Positions 16,762-24,664 of a stretch of DNA of 32,892 nucleotides are shown piece by piece (the stretch's first letter is position 1; every line of letters begins with the position of its first letter). The stretch comes from Natrinema soli (GTDB lineage Archaea > Halobacteriota > Halobacteria > Halobacteriales > Natrialbaceae). The translations under genes were made by a program, and so were the position numbers. The notes beneath the pieces were generated by a model. It did not search any database and was not told the origin of the DNA. It saw nothing but the letters and a program-made list of their open reading frames with translations. The stretch is from positions 1-32,892 of the forward strand of contig NZ_JAQIVI010000271.1 in NCBI RefSeq assembly GCF_028618695.1. Reading direction: 5' to 3'.

Positions 16762-16781
16762 TAACAACGGTACTGCTGTTA
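16762..16781. promoter_or_regulatory. Palindromic operator-like site 1
   Basis: TAACAACGGTACTGCTGTTA is an imperfect 20-bp palindrome of the form TAAC-N12-GTTA. Its centre is 39 bp from that of a better second copy at 16801-16820. It lies upstream of both the IclR pseudogene and rdfA. Confidence 0.45.
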
Positions 16782-16800
16782 TCCTAATCGGGAGTTTTCG

Positions 16801-16820
16801 TAACAGTGGTACCACCGTTA
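16801..16820. promoter_or_regulatory. Palindromic operator-like site 2
   Basis: TAACAGTGGTACCACCGTTA is a 20-bp palindrome with one mismatched pair (perfect arms TAAC and GTGGTACCAC core). With site 1 it forms a spaced pair suited to a dimeric or tetrameric repressor. The most economical owner is the dead IclR gene, autoregulating itself, but rdfA starts 128 bp downstream and could also be controlled. Confidence 0.5.
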
Positions 16821-16947
16821 TGGTAATCCCCTGATTGAGACTACTCGTTGCTGTCGATCGGAGATGAAACGGCGAAACGAGGCCCGAGAGCGTCGATATC
16901 CGGCGCAGTCACAAAGTATTTCTTCGATACACCCGACCGTGTGCAGT

Positions 16948-17574
16948 ATGCCCGCGACGGACGATGACTTGGACGAAACTCGAGGTCGGAACAGCAAGGT
17001 CAACCGTCTCATAGAGACGTACGAACTGCGGGGTCTCGGCGGGGAACTCGAACGATTATGGACGGCCGATGAAAGCGAGAATCGAAAGAGTTTGCGCGAA
17101 CTCGCGACCTTGTTCAACCGACGATTGGTACAGAGTGCGATGGAAGACGTCAGAATGCAATCGCTCGACGGTGAGGCGGAGAATATCTGCCGGCTCCTCA
17201 CTGACGAGCACGTCGCCAGTGCCGATCGCACGCGAACGCGTCGGCGACTCGAACGGGACGGCGTCGACGTCGACGCGCTCGAAGCCGATTTCGTCTCGTA
17301 CCAGTCGATACGGACCTATCTCACCACCTATCGGGATGCGAGTTACACGAAGAACGCCGAATCCACGAACTCGGTCAAAGAGACGGTCCAGCGGTTACGA
17401 AGCAGGATTACGGAAGTCACGGAGAGCAAACTATCCCGTTTAGCGAAGCGGGGCGAACTACTCCCCGGCGATTTCCGCGTTATCGTCGATATCCGTGCCG
17501 TCTGCGAAAACTGCGGCACGCAAACGGGCGTGATTGCGCTCATAGACGACGGCGGCTGTGACTGTCAGGAGTAG
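16948..17574 (+). CDS. rdfA: Rod-determining factor RdfA homologue
   Basis: A 208-residue haloarchaeal protein recognised as RdfA, a cell-shape factor needed for rods in Haloferax volcanii. The N-terminal part reads GRNSKVNRLIETYELRGLG and ELERLWTADESENRKSLREL, the usual family opening. Helical, coiled-coil-prone segments follow, and the end is DFRVIVDIRAVCENCGTQTG with CDC near the terminus. C186, C189, C204 and C206 may form a zinc site. The ATG at 16948 is set by AGTATTTC at 16915-16922, about 30 nt upstream. It precedes an SMC-related gene on the same strand, an arrangement seen for rdfA elsewhere. How it acts is not known from sequence. Confidence 0.8.
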   Translation: MPATDDDLDETRGRNSKVNRLIETYELRGLGGELERLWTADESENRKSLRELATLFNRRLVQSAMEDVRMQSLDGEAENICRLLTDEHVASADRTRTRRRLERDGVDVDALEADFVSYQSIRTYLTTYRDASYTKNAESTNSVKETVQRLRSRITEVTESKLSRLAKRGELLPGDFRVIVDIRAVCENCGTQTGVIALIDDGGCDCQE

Positions 17575-17750
17575 TCCCGACTCCCGAAATAAAACGCTGC
17601 GTGCCGATTACGTTCTGCTACGGTCTGCATAACCGAGAGACAGCCGTAGCGTGAACGGACCACGCCGAGCGCTACTGACACGTAACTTCGTTCGGAGACG
17701 GAATACAGTCGTTTCGATAGAACAAATAAGTTATCCGTCTCGGAGCGAAA

Positions 17751-19712
17751 ATGAGCGACAATATGGATTCTACACAAAAGAAGCACGGAACGGTGCACGT
17801 CGATATCGAGAATATCGGTGGTATCGACCGGACGGACGTCGCATTCGAACCGGGAGTCACGTTACTGGTCGGTCGAAACGCGACAAACCGCACCTCCTTC
17901 CAGACTGCCCTTATGGCCGCACTGGGGAGCGACAGTGCCTCCCTCAAAGGCGATGCTGAAGAAGGGCACGTCGAACTGTCGGTCGACGGCGAAACCTACT
18001 CTCGGACGTTGACTCGAGATGGACCGACCGTTCGGACTACTGGCGACGCGTATTTCGACGATCCGACGCTCGGTGATCTCTTCGCGTTCCTTCTCGAGAA
18101 CAACGACGCCAGACAAGCCGTCGCTCGAGGTGACGATCTTCGAGAGATTATCATGCACCCGATCGACACGAAGGAGATTCAGTCGGAGATCGACCGGCTG
18201 CTGGAGCGAAGAAGCGACGTGGAACGTCGACTGGACGAAATCGACTCCCTGAAACGGGAGCTTCCGTCGCTGGAGGCGGAGAGACGCGATCTCGACGGCG
18301 AAATCGAGGAGAAAAAATCCGAGCTCTCGGAAATAGAGGAGGAGATAGATCAGAAAGACGCCGATATCGAGGAAAGCAGGCAAACGGAGGACGAAGCGGA
18401 CGAGAAACTCGACGAGTTACAGGAGACGAGGCGCGAACTCACCGACGTTCGATACGATCTCGAAACGGAACAGGACAGTGTCGCTGAGCTGCGATCGGAA
18501 TTGCAGGAGCTAGAGGACGAGCGGGCCGAACTCTCGGAGATGAATGCGGATGAACTCCAGCGGATCGAATCGGAAGTCGACCGTCTTCGGTCGAAAAAAC
18601 GAGCGATAGAATCGGAGATCAGTGAACTCCAGAGTATTCTGCAGTTCAACGAGGGAATGCTGGAAGACGTCGACGACGAGATCCTCTCCGCTCTCGGTTT
18701 CGAAAAGAGCGAACAGGAATCGGTGACGGACAGATTGGTGCCCGACGACACCGTCCAGTGTTGGACCTGTGGCAGTACGGTCGAGGCCGACCAGATCGAA
18801 GCGACCGTCGACACGCTTCGCGAGCTCAGCCGAACGAAATTCCAAACGGTACGGGAGATCGACGACGACCTCAAGGAACTGAAGCAGAAGAAGCGAGCGA
18901 TACAACAGCAGAAACAGCGTCGAGAACGGCTGGATACGAAGCTGCAGCGGGTGGAGCAAAACATCGAGCGGAGTACGGCTCGCATCGAAGACCTGCAGGA
19001 TCGACGGGACGAGTTCACTCAGGAGATCGAACGCATCGAAGAAACGATCGGCAAACGGGAAGACGAAGCGCGAAGCGAGATACTCTCCCTTCACAGGGAC
19101 GCGAACCAGCTCGAGTACGAACTCGGACAACTCGAAAACGAGCGCGAGAGCGTGGACGACGAAATCACCGCGATCGAGGAACAGCTGGCCGAGCAGCGCG
19201 ACTTGGAAGACGAGGCGGACGAGATACGGGACGAGGTAGAACAGCTCCGGACGAGAATCGATCGAATAGAGCAGGAAGCGGTCGAAGAATTCAACCACCA
19301 TATGGACGAGATTCTCGACCGGCTCGGATACGAAAACCTCGAGCGCATCTGGCTCGAACGAGTCGATACTGCGGTTCGTGACGGCCGGAAGAAAGTCTCC
19401 AAAACGACGTTCGAACTCCATATCGTGAGAACGACTGCGTCCGGCACTTCCTACGAGGATACCGTCGATCATCTCAGCGAGAGCGAACGGAACGTGGCCG
19501 GACTCGTCTTTGCGCTGGCCGGGTATCTCGCACACGACGTCTACGAGACGCTTCCGTTTATGGTGTTAGATTCCCTCGAAGCGATCGACTCGAAACGGAT
19601 CGCGAAGCTGGTCGACTACTTTCAGGGCTACTGTCAGTATCTCGTCGTCGCGCTGCTGCCGGAAGACGCCGAATCGCTCGACGGCGACTACGAGCGGATA
19701 ACGGAGATATAA
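17751..19712 (+). CDS. Archaea-specific SMC-related protein (Sph-like coiled-coil ATPase)
   Basis: A 653-residue Rad50/SMC-like protein. The N-terminal head has a Walker A variant GRNATNRTS (41-49), with Arg in place of the usual Lys. Two long coiled coils (about 140-325 and 355-540) flank a zinc-hook-like C337-W-T-C340 at the hinge, as in Rad50. The C-terminal head has the signature HLSESERNVAGLVFALAG and a Walker B-like PFMVLDSLEAID in which Asp-Ser replaces Asp-Glu. The ATPase is therefore altered or weak. An AATAAGTTA box at 17725-17733 lies about 24 nt before the ATG. Being next to rdfA, it probably acts with it in cell shape or chromosome organisation. Confidence 0.85.
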   Translation: MSDNMDSTQKKHGTVHVDIENIGGIDRTDVAFEPGVTLLVGRNATNRTSFQTALMAALGSDSASLKGDAEEGHVELSVDGETYSRTLTRDGPTVRTTGDAYFDDPTLGDLFAFLLENNDARQAVARGDDLREIIMHPIDTKEIQSEIDRLLERRSDVERRLDEIDSLKRELPSLEAERRDLDGEIEEKKSELSEIEEEIDQKDADIEESRQTEDEADEKLDELQETRRELTDVRYDLETEQDSVAELRSELQELEDERAELSEMNADELQRIESEVDRLRSKKRAIESEISELQSILQFNEGMLEDVDDEILSALGFEKSEQESVTDRLVPDDTVQCWTCGSTVEADQIEATVDTLRELSRTKFQTVREIDDDLKELKQKKRAIQQQKQRRERLDTKLQRVEQNIERSTARIEDLQDRRDEFTQEIERIEETIGKREDEARSEILSLHRDANQLEYELGQLENERESVDDEITAIEEQLAEQRDLEDEADEIRDEVEQLRTRIDRIEQEAVEEFNHHMDEILDRLGYENLERIWLERVDTAVRDGRKKVSKTTFELHIVRTTASGTSYEDTVDHLSESERNVAGLVFALAGYLAHDVYETLPFMVLDSLEAIDSKRIAKLVDYFQGYCQYLVVALLPEDAESLDGDYERITEI

Positions 19713-19883
19713 GGGCGTCTCGGTATCTTTCGATCGCTCGCTTCCAGCGCGTGCTGGAGAGAGGGACATCCCGATTGACCCGTCCGGTCACGTGCGGTAG
19801 CCCGTTCGTTTCTCACCACGACCTCGTCAGTTCTCACTTCCGAGTATGTGGGATTTTTGTTGTAGGGCGCGTATGATGCTGCT

Positions 19884-20651
19884 ATGGGAAACAGGATCAA
19901 AACGCGGTCGAAAACGACGGAAACATCGCTCGATATCGTCGATGTAATTCGCGAACTGGAAGGTGCAACTATCGCAGAACTGTCCGAACATATGGGATTG
20001 TCCGAAAGCACGGTTCACCGCCATCTGGTTTCGCTGCAGGAATACGGGTACGTCGTGAAAGACGAGGACCGCTACCACGTCGGGCTCCGATTTCTCACGT
20101 TGGGCGGCTACGCACAGCAGCGGGTTACCGCGTACCCGATGATCAAAGAAAAAGTGGATCAACTCGCGGAGAAGACGGGGGAACGCGCCCAGTGCATCGT
20201 CGAAGAGAACGGCCGTCGAGTGTACCTCTACACGGAGGTCGGCGAAAGCGCCGTCCAGACGGGTGCCCACATCGGACGGCGCGGCCCCTTACACGTGAGC
20301 GCGGCCGGGAAGGCGATACTCGCCATGCTCCCGGACGAGCGGGTCGACGAGATAGTCGATACGTACGGGTTGTCGGGCGGAACGCGGAACAGCATCTCGA
20401 CTCGAGCGGAACTGGCGGAAACGCTTCGAGCAGTCCGCGACAGGGGGTACGGGCTCAACAAACAGGAGACGACGGAGGGCGTCAACGCCATCGGTGCGCC
20501 GATCATGAACAACGACGAGGAAGTTATCGGCGCGCTGAGCGTCTCGGGACCGGCGAATCGACTCAAAGAGGAACAGCTGGTCGAGACCGTTTCCGAAGAG
20601 GTGTTGGCGGCGACCAACGAAGTCGAACTCCACATCGCCCATTCGGTCTGA
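19884..20651 (+). CDS. IclR-family transcriptional regulator
   Basis: A 255-residue regulator. Residues 15-75 form the winged HTH (ATIAELSEHMGLSESTVHRH then EYGYV), and residues 85-250 the IclR effector-binding domain, with VSAAGKAILAML, ISTRAELAETLRAVRDRGYG, GAPIMNNDEEVIGALSVSG and the C-terminal NEVELHIAHS. IclR proteins respond to aromatic or organic acid intermediates and control catabolic operons, often divergently. A T-rich box at 19851-19859 is about 28 nt from the ATG. It sits convergently to the CocE-type hydrolase and is the only intact catabolic regulator in the island; a sister copy at 16290-16690 is dead. Confidence 0.92.
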   Translation: MGNRIKTRSKTTETSLDIVDVIRELEGATIAELSEHMGLSESTVHRHLVSLQEYGYVVKDEDRYHVGLRFLTLGGYAQQRVTAYPMIKEKVDQLAEKTGERAQCIVEENGRRVYLYTEVGESAVQTGAHIGRRGPLHVSAAGKAILAMLPDERVDEIVDTYGLSGGTRNSISTRAELAETLRAVRDRGYGLNKQETTEGVNAIGAPIMNNDEEVIGALSVSGPANRLKEEQLVETVSEEVLAATNEVELHIAHSV

Positions 20652-20671
20652 TCGCGGCATCGGGCCGCGAT
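20651..20671 (+). terminator. Hairpin after iclR
   Basis: ATCGCGG (20651-20657) and CCGCGAT (20665-20671) form a perfect 7-bp stem with a 7-nt loop starting on the last base of the iclR stop codon. There is no following U tract, so termination is only a possibility. Confidence 0.3.
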
Positions 20672-20732
20672 TCGTGCTCGATCAGTCGACCGACAGAAAA
20701 GCATCACTCGAGTTGCGGACACTCTCGGTTAC

Positions 20733-20879
20733 TGCTGCCATTTTGAATCCAGTTCACAGTACGGCTCGACCCGCAGCACGTCGCCGCAGCCCGCAACCGC
20801 CGTCCGACATCTGATATAATTTGTAGGACTGAAGGGGTCGGCGTTCACGGCCGGAATTACTGTCTCTCCGAGAGATCTG
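20733..20879 (-). pseudogene. Unidentified C-terminal gene fragment
   Basis: Directly downstream of the CocE-type stop, the minus strand has a frame reading GETVIPAVNADPFSPTNYI, then GCGDVLRVEPYCELDSKW and a stop at 20733. It has coding-like composition and Cys/Trp-containing conserved-looking motifs but no start, so it looks like the tail of a gene whose front was lost. I do not recognise the family. Chance openness of a shadow frame is possible upstream of 20880, less so here. Confidence 0.25.
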
Positions 20880-22757
20880 TTACCGCGGAACGACGGGTAG
20901 CTCCACGGAAGTCGGGTGCTTTCGGTCGTGGTAAATCGTATTCGTTGCGGTTTCGGCCGTTCGTCCGCCGTACAATCGTTCTCCCGTATTTCGATTGACG
21001 TCGTACCGCGGGAAGTTCGAAGACGAGATATCCAGCCGAATCCGGTGGCCTTCAGTGAAGACATTCGCCGTCGGATACAGCTCGAGTTCGTATTCGTACA
21101 CCGCTCCGGGTTCGACGAAGTCAGGGTCATCTCGATAGCCGCGATACCGCGCCCGACAGATCGAATCGGTGAGATTGAGAGCGAATCCGTCACTGAAGTC
21201 ATCGGACGGCGGATACTCGTCGATCAACTTCGCGGTGAAGTCCGTGTCGACGGCCGTCGTTTCGGCGTACAGTCGAACCCGGATCGGCCCGGTAATCGTC
21301 AGGTCGCGCTCTAACGGGGTAGTCCTGAAGACAACCACGTCGTCCCGGTGTTCGAGCGGTCCGTACGGCGGCTCCGCGCCGAACGTGTCTGGCCGCGTCC
21401 GTTGATCGAATCCGCCGCTGCCCGTAATAGTCTCGAGATGGCGCTCTTCGAGCGGATACTCGAGGAGCGATTCGTCCCGTTGCTCGTACGTGACGTACGA
21501 CGAGCAGTTCCCGCCGATCGTCGGAACGGGATCGTCGGGATCGAACTGATACGTGGTGGTAGCGGACGATGCGGTCGGCTCCGTCCGCTCGAGCGAGCCG
21601 TCGGGGTGGGCGTAGAACGTCGCGTACTCCGTCTCGGGAAGCGGCCACCCCTCGGCCGTCGCCCACTCGCCGCCGTGGGAGAGACGGTCGCTCGAGCGAC
21701 GGGAACCGTCTCCCGTCCCCATCCGGAAGTACCGGACCGGCGGCTCGTCCCACGTGTCCAGTCCCTTCAGGTAGCGGTCGAAAAATCGCAGTCTCATCTC
21801 CTGGTAGTTCAAGAGCGCCCGGTCCCCGAACGCGATTTCACCGGCGTACGGTTTGTTCCAGGACGGAAGCGGATACTCGTTCCACCCGTGGGTCCAGGGT
21901 CCCATCAGGAGGAACTGATCCGACTCATTCCGCTCGGAGAGCGCCTCGAAATTGTCGCAGGTTCCCTTGGTGTACGAATCGTACCAGGCGCCCGCGTAGA
22001 CGGTCGGCACGTCCGCCATCTCGTCGTAGTACGCTTCGAAGTTAATGCCGGGAGACTGCCACACGCGGTCGTCAGCGTCGCCCGTCTCCAGGAGTTCGAA
22101 CAGCCACTCCTCGTAGTCGGGTATCTCTCGGAGGGGCGACTGGCCGCGTTGGACCGCTCCCTCGGCGAGCACGTCGCGGACGTCGACGTTCGCCAGTCGT
22201 TCCTGGAGCGCCGAGTCCTGGAGTACTCGCGTCGCAAATCCGCCGCCGAGCGTCAGCGCCCAGCAGAGCCACCGGAGTTCGAACGCCCCGTGGTGGCGAA
22301 GCGTCGCCGTCCGGCCGTTCGCCGGCCCCTGATTGACGAACATCGCCTCGAGGTGCGGCGGGTCCTGGGTCGCGAGCGCGCTCTGGACCCACGCCCCGTA
22401 CGACGTTCCGATCGTCCCGACCGATCCGTTACAGTACTCCCGCTCGGCCAGCCACTCCACGGTGTCGTACCCGTCCTCCGGTTCGTTGACGAACAGTTCG
22501 AACGCCCCGTCGCTCCCGAACCGACCGCGACAGTCCTGCACGGCGACGACGTAGCCGCGTTTCGCGAACCACTCGCCGTGTCGTTCCAGCTCCCCGCGCT
22601 TGTTGTACGGCGTTCGGCTGAGCAGTGCGGGCCGCGGGCGCTCGAGGATGCCGTCGTCGGCAGGCAGATAGATGTCGGTGGCGAGTTCGGTTCCGTCGCG
22701 CATCTCGACCGTCACGTCCAGTCGAGCGTGCACGTCGTACTCGGGGTCGGAAGTCAT
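20880..22757 (-). CDS. CocE/NonD-family hydrolase (X-Pro dipeptidyl-peptidase S15 fold)
   Basis: A 625-residue serine hydrolase of the cocaine-esterase/X-prolyl peptidase family, which cleaves acyl esters, amides or peptides. The N-terminal RDGTELATDIYLP and VAVQDCRGRFGSDG are typical. The nucleophile elbow is GTSYGA with S119, the acid D260 lies in AGAWYDSYTKG, and the base H290 in GPWTHGW. A C-terminal jelly-roll begins after about residue 430 and includes LDISSSNFPRYDVNRNTG. The full domain set and family length are present. A TATA box at 22782-22793 is about 30 nt before the ATG at 22757. It is probably cytoplasmic, since there is no signal peptide. Substrate unknown. Confidence 0.9.
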   Translation of the reverse strand: MTSDPEYDVHARLDVTVEMRDGTELATDIYLPADDGILERPRPALLSRTPYNKRGELERHGEWFAKRGYVVAVQDCRGRFGSDGAFELFVNEPEDGYDTVEWLAEREYCNGSVGTIGTSYGAWVQSALATQDPPHLEAMFVNQGPANGRTATLRHHGAFELRWLCWALTLGGGFATRVLQDSALQERLANVDVRDVLAEGAVQRGQSPLREIPDYEEWLFELLETGDADDRVWQSPGINFEAYYDEMADVPTVYAGAWYDSYTKGTCDNFEALSERNESDQFLLMGPWTHGWNEYPLPSWNKPYAGEIAFGDRALLNYQEMRLRFFDRYLKGLDTWDEPPVRYFRMGTGDGSRRSSDRLSHGGEWATAEGWPLPETEYATFYAHPDGSLERTEPTASSATTTYQFDPDDPVPTIGGNCSSYVTYEQRDESLLEYPLEERHLETITGSGGFDQRTRPDTFGAEPPYGPLEHRDDVVVFRTTPLERDLTITGPIRVRLYAETTAVDTDFTAKLIDEYPPSDDFSDGFALNLTDSICRARYRGYRDDPDFVEPGAVYEYELELYPTANVFTEGHRIRLDISSSNFPRYDVNRNTGERLYGGRTAETATNTIYHDRKHPTSVELPVVPR

Positions 22758-22856
22758 AGACGTACTACGTCGCTACCGGCACTTAATAATATACCCGCGG
22801 AATTCCGATCGTCGCGGTTCCGAACGGACGGAGACGGGAGACGAACGAATCGTCGA

Positions 22857-23858
22857 TCAGTTCAGGACGTCTCGCGGATTCTCGTACACGACTTGCCGAA
22901 TCGTCTCGACGTCGAGCCCCATCCGGTACATCTCGAGGATCGTCCGCTTGAAGGCGAACACGTCGCTCCGGAGCACGCCCGCGCTGTCGGTTTCGACCAG
23001 GATACGATCCGGACCGTACTCCGCGACTACTTCGGCGACGTCAGTGGGCGTAACGCCGAGCAGCCACGGGTAGCTGACGGTGAAGCTGAGGTAGCAATCG
23101 GTGTTCTCCAGGACGTACGGCGCGATTTTCGTGTCCGCGTGAGACAACACCAGCTGCTCGTCCGGCAGTCCCGCGTCGTCTTTCAGGTCGATATCGATCT
23201 CGACCGCTTCCCGTTTCGGATAGTCCGACGTCAGGACCGGCTCCTGTTGCAGGGAGAGGTCCAGTTCGTAGCCCGGAACGTCGCCGCGCACTCGATCCGG
23301 GAAGTCGACGTCCTCGAGGTCGGCGGGCGTGTGCAGGATCGCCGGAAGGTCGTGGTCCGCGGCGATCTCGAGTTGCCGTCTCGTGACGTCCTTCTGGCTC
23401 TCGAGATCCCAGCCGGCGACGTGTTGTGCCTCGGTGATGCCGATCTCGCCGACCGCGGCGACCTCCTCGAGTTCGCAGTAGTCCGGCAAGACGTCGAGGA
23501 GTTCCTCGTAGTTTTCGACGCGCGCTCCGGTGTGGATGCCGATACCGACGTTCGCGTCCACCAGGTGCGATTCCCGGATCTGTGCGAGTCGGCTGAGCGC
23601 ATCGTCCCAGAGGTACCGGACGTCCTCCGGTGCCACGGGCTTGTACGGCGTCCAGTAGTACGCCGCGGCCATCATCACCATCGACTGACAGCCGCTGATC
23701 GCGAACTTCTCGCGTTCGTTCCACGAGAGCGTATGCGCGTGGTTGTGAACGTCTATCCACGGCATACTGGTCAGTTCCGGCGGAATCGCTTCGCTCTCCT
23801 CGAGACCGGACTCGGCGTCCGTCGGACGCCGCGTGGGGTACTCCTGTGGCATGGTCAT
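22857..23858 (-). CDS. TatD-like metal-dependent hydrolase, copy 1
   Basis: A 333-residue amidohydrolase-superfamily TIM barrel related to TatD. Metal ligand motifs occur in order: DVHNH (H38, H40), a GIHTG segment, [22 protein letters not shown], and the last Asp in VETDS. Bacterial TatD proteins are nucleases of about 260 residues. This form is longer, with N-terminal and mid-barrel insertions (WDDALSR and [11 protein letters not shown] regions), so a small-molecule hydrolase role is possible. A paralogue at 27902-28906 shares all motifs and the insert pattern. Its ATG overlaps by 4 bp the stop of an FAH remnant upstream, showing a former coupled FAH-TatD operon. Confidence 0.85.
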   Translation of the reverse strand: MTMPQEYPTRRPTDAESGLEESEAIPPELTSMPWIDVHNHAHTLSWNEREKFAISGCQSMVMMAAAYYWTPYKPVAPEDVRYLWDDALSRLAQIRESHLVDANVGIGIHTGARVENYEELLDVLPDYCELEEVAAVGEIGITEAQHVAGWDLESQKDVTRRQLEIAADHDLPAILHTPADLEDVDFPDRVRGDVPGYELDLSLQQEPVLTSDYPKREAVEIDIDLKDDAGLPDEQLVLSHADTKIAPYVLENTDCYLSFTVSYPWLLGVTPTDVAEVVAEYGPDRILVETDSAGVLRSDVFAFKRTILEMYRMGLDVETIRQVVYENPRDVLN

Positions 23859-24008
23859 TCAGTGTACTGGCAGGGGTTTGTAAGTTCCCCGAGTCCATCG
23901 ATACCGACCGTCACACTATCCCCGTCGGAGAGGAGCACCTGCGGATCGCGGAAGTAGCCGACGCCGTCCGGCGTTCCGGTGAATAGCACGTCCCCCGGAG
24001 AACGCTCG
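23855..24008 (-). pseudogene. Truncated FAH-family hydrolase (C-terminal remnant)
   Basis: The minus strand reads [40 protein letters not shown] and TNPCQYTE, then a stop. The intact FAH protein at 24665 ends with the equivalent TPGDLIFTGTPPGVGVYRDP block; about 31 of 47 residues agree by eye. Everything upstream of this piece is missing, and the DoxX gene stop lies only 4 bp before it. The remnant stop overlaps the TatD copy 1 ATG by 4 bp. So an FAH gene was cut off here and a DoxX gene joined on. It is not functional. Confidence 0.85.
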
Positions 24009-24011
24009 TCT

Positions 24012-24419
24012 TCAGAACAGACTCACGTTCACGGCGTAGGCCCACGTTTCGCTTCCCACCGACAGCAGAACCAGGGCTCCGCCGAGCAGGCCGACGTTCT
24101 TCAGAAAGTGGTTCAGTTCGTTCTGTCGGTCCTCTCCGGACGCGTTCCAGAAATCGTGGAACAACGGCGTCGCAACGATGAGGAACGTGGCGAGCGCTCC
24201 CGCCGAGATCACCGGATACACCCCGAAAATGATCCCCAGCGAGCCGAGGACGAGGACGACTCCCGACGAGATCACAGACAGTGACGGGGCGACCATACCC
24301 TTGTACTGTGCGTATCCGACGCGTCCCTCGTAATCCGCGAAGTGATTGTACCCGTTGTACAGGAACAGGACGCCGAACAGGAGGCGTCCGGCTAACAGGA
24401 ACTCGCCTTCAAGCGCCAT
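24012..24419 (-). CDS. DoxX-family membrane protein
   Basis: A 135-residue integral membrane protein with four hydrophobic segments: [20 protein letters not shown], the segment [33 protein letters not shown] and [12 protein letters not shown]. The first motif with GxxFLYNGxNHF and the DFWN loop are the DoxX pattern. Family members include a thiosulfate:quinone oxidoreductase subunit and many uncharacterised proteins, so a redox role is possible but not shown. The ATG at 24419 overlaps by 11 bp a small ORF at 24409-24486 that follows a TATA box. It replaced the front of an FAH gene, whose remnant starts just after the DoxX stop. Confidence 0.85.
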   Translation of the reverse strand: MALEGEFLLAGRLLFGVLFLYNGYNHFADYEGRVGYAQYKGMVAPSLSVISSGVVLVLGSLGIIFGVYPVISAGALATFLIVATPLFHDFWNASGEDRQNELNHFLKNVGLLGGALVLLSVGSETWAYAVNVSLF

Positions 24420-24486
24420 TGGCCCCCTCCCGGAACGATTGCTTTGCATCTGACATACTCGGCTGCTGGTAACGAATCTCGAACAT
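24409..24486 (-). CDS. Possible leaderless 25-residue small protein upstream of doxX
   Basis: A small frame starts at ATG 24486 with MFEIRYQQPS, continues through MSDAKQSF and ends in GANGA. The TATA-like GTATAGT at 24511-24517 lies about 28 nt upstream, exactly where a leaderless message would begin with this ATG. Its stop overlaps the DoxX ATG by 11 nt, allowing translational coupling. I know of no family match. It could be a true small protein, a leader that recruits ribosomes for doxX, or a fossil N-terminus of a lost gene. Confidence 0.4.
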   Translation of the reverse strand: MFEIRYQQPSMSDAKQSFREGANGA

Positions 24487-24510
24487 CGCCCTATCATACG
24501 AACTGTTAAC

Positions 24511-24517
24511 ACTATAC
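24511..24517 (-). promoter_or_regulatory. TATA box of the small ORF/doxX transcript
   Basis: Minus-strand GTATAGT, within GATGTATAGTGTTAAC, is centred about 28 nt before ATG 24486 but about 95 nt before the doxX ATG, so doxX itself is not leaderless. Confidence 0.45.
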
Positions 24518-24664
24518 ATCTTACGGCAGGAGATACTGTCGGCTCTCGCGAGATGACGGCCATCGTCGATCCGAGAACCGGGATCGCCGGTCTTCGGGTG
24601 CGGATCGAGCCCGGCCCCTCCCATCATCGGGATTAAGTACCACGGGCGTGTTTTTCGAGTCAGA

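Noticed and set aside
21348..23957. 869-residue plus-strand frame
   Set aside because: It is the antisense shadow of the CocE-type and TatD genes. It is very rich in Arg and Val and has no family motifs.
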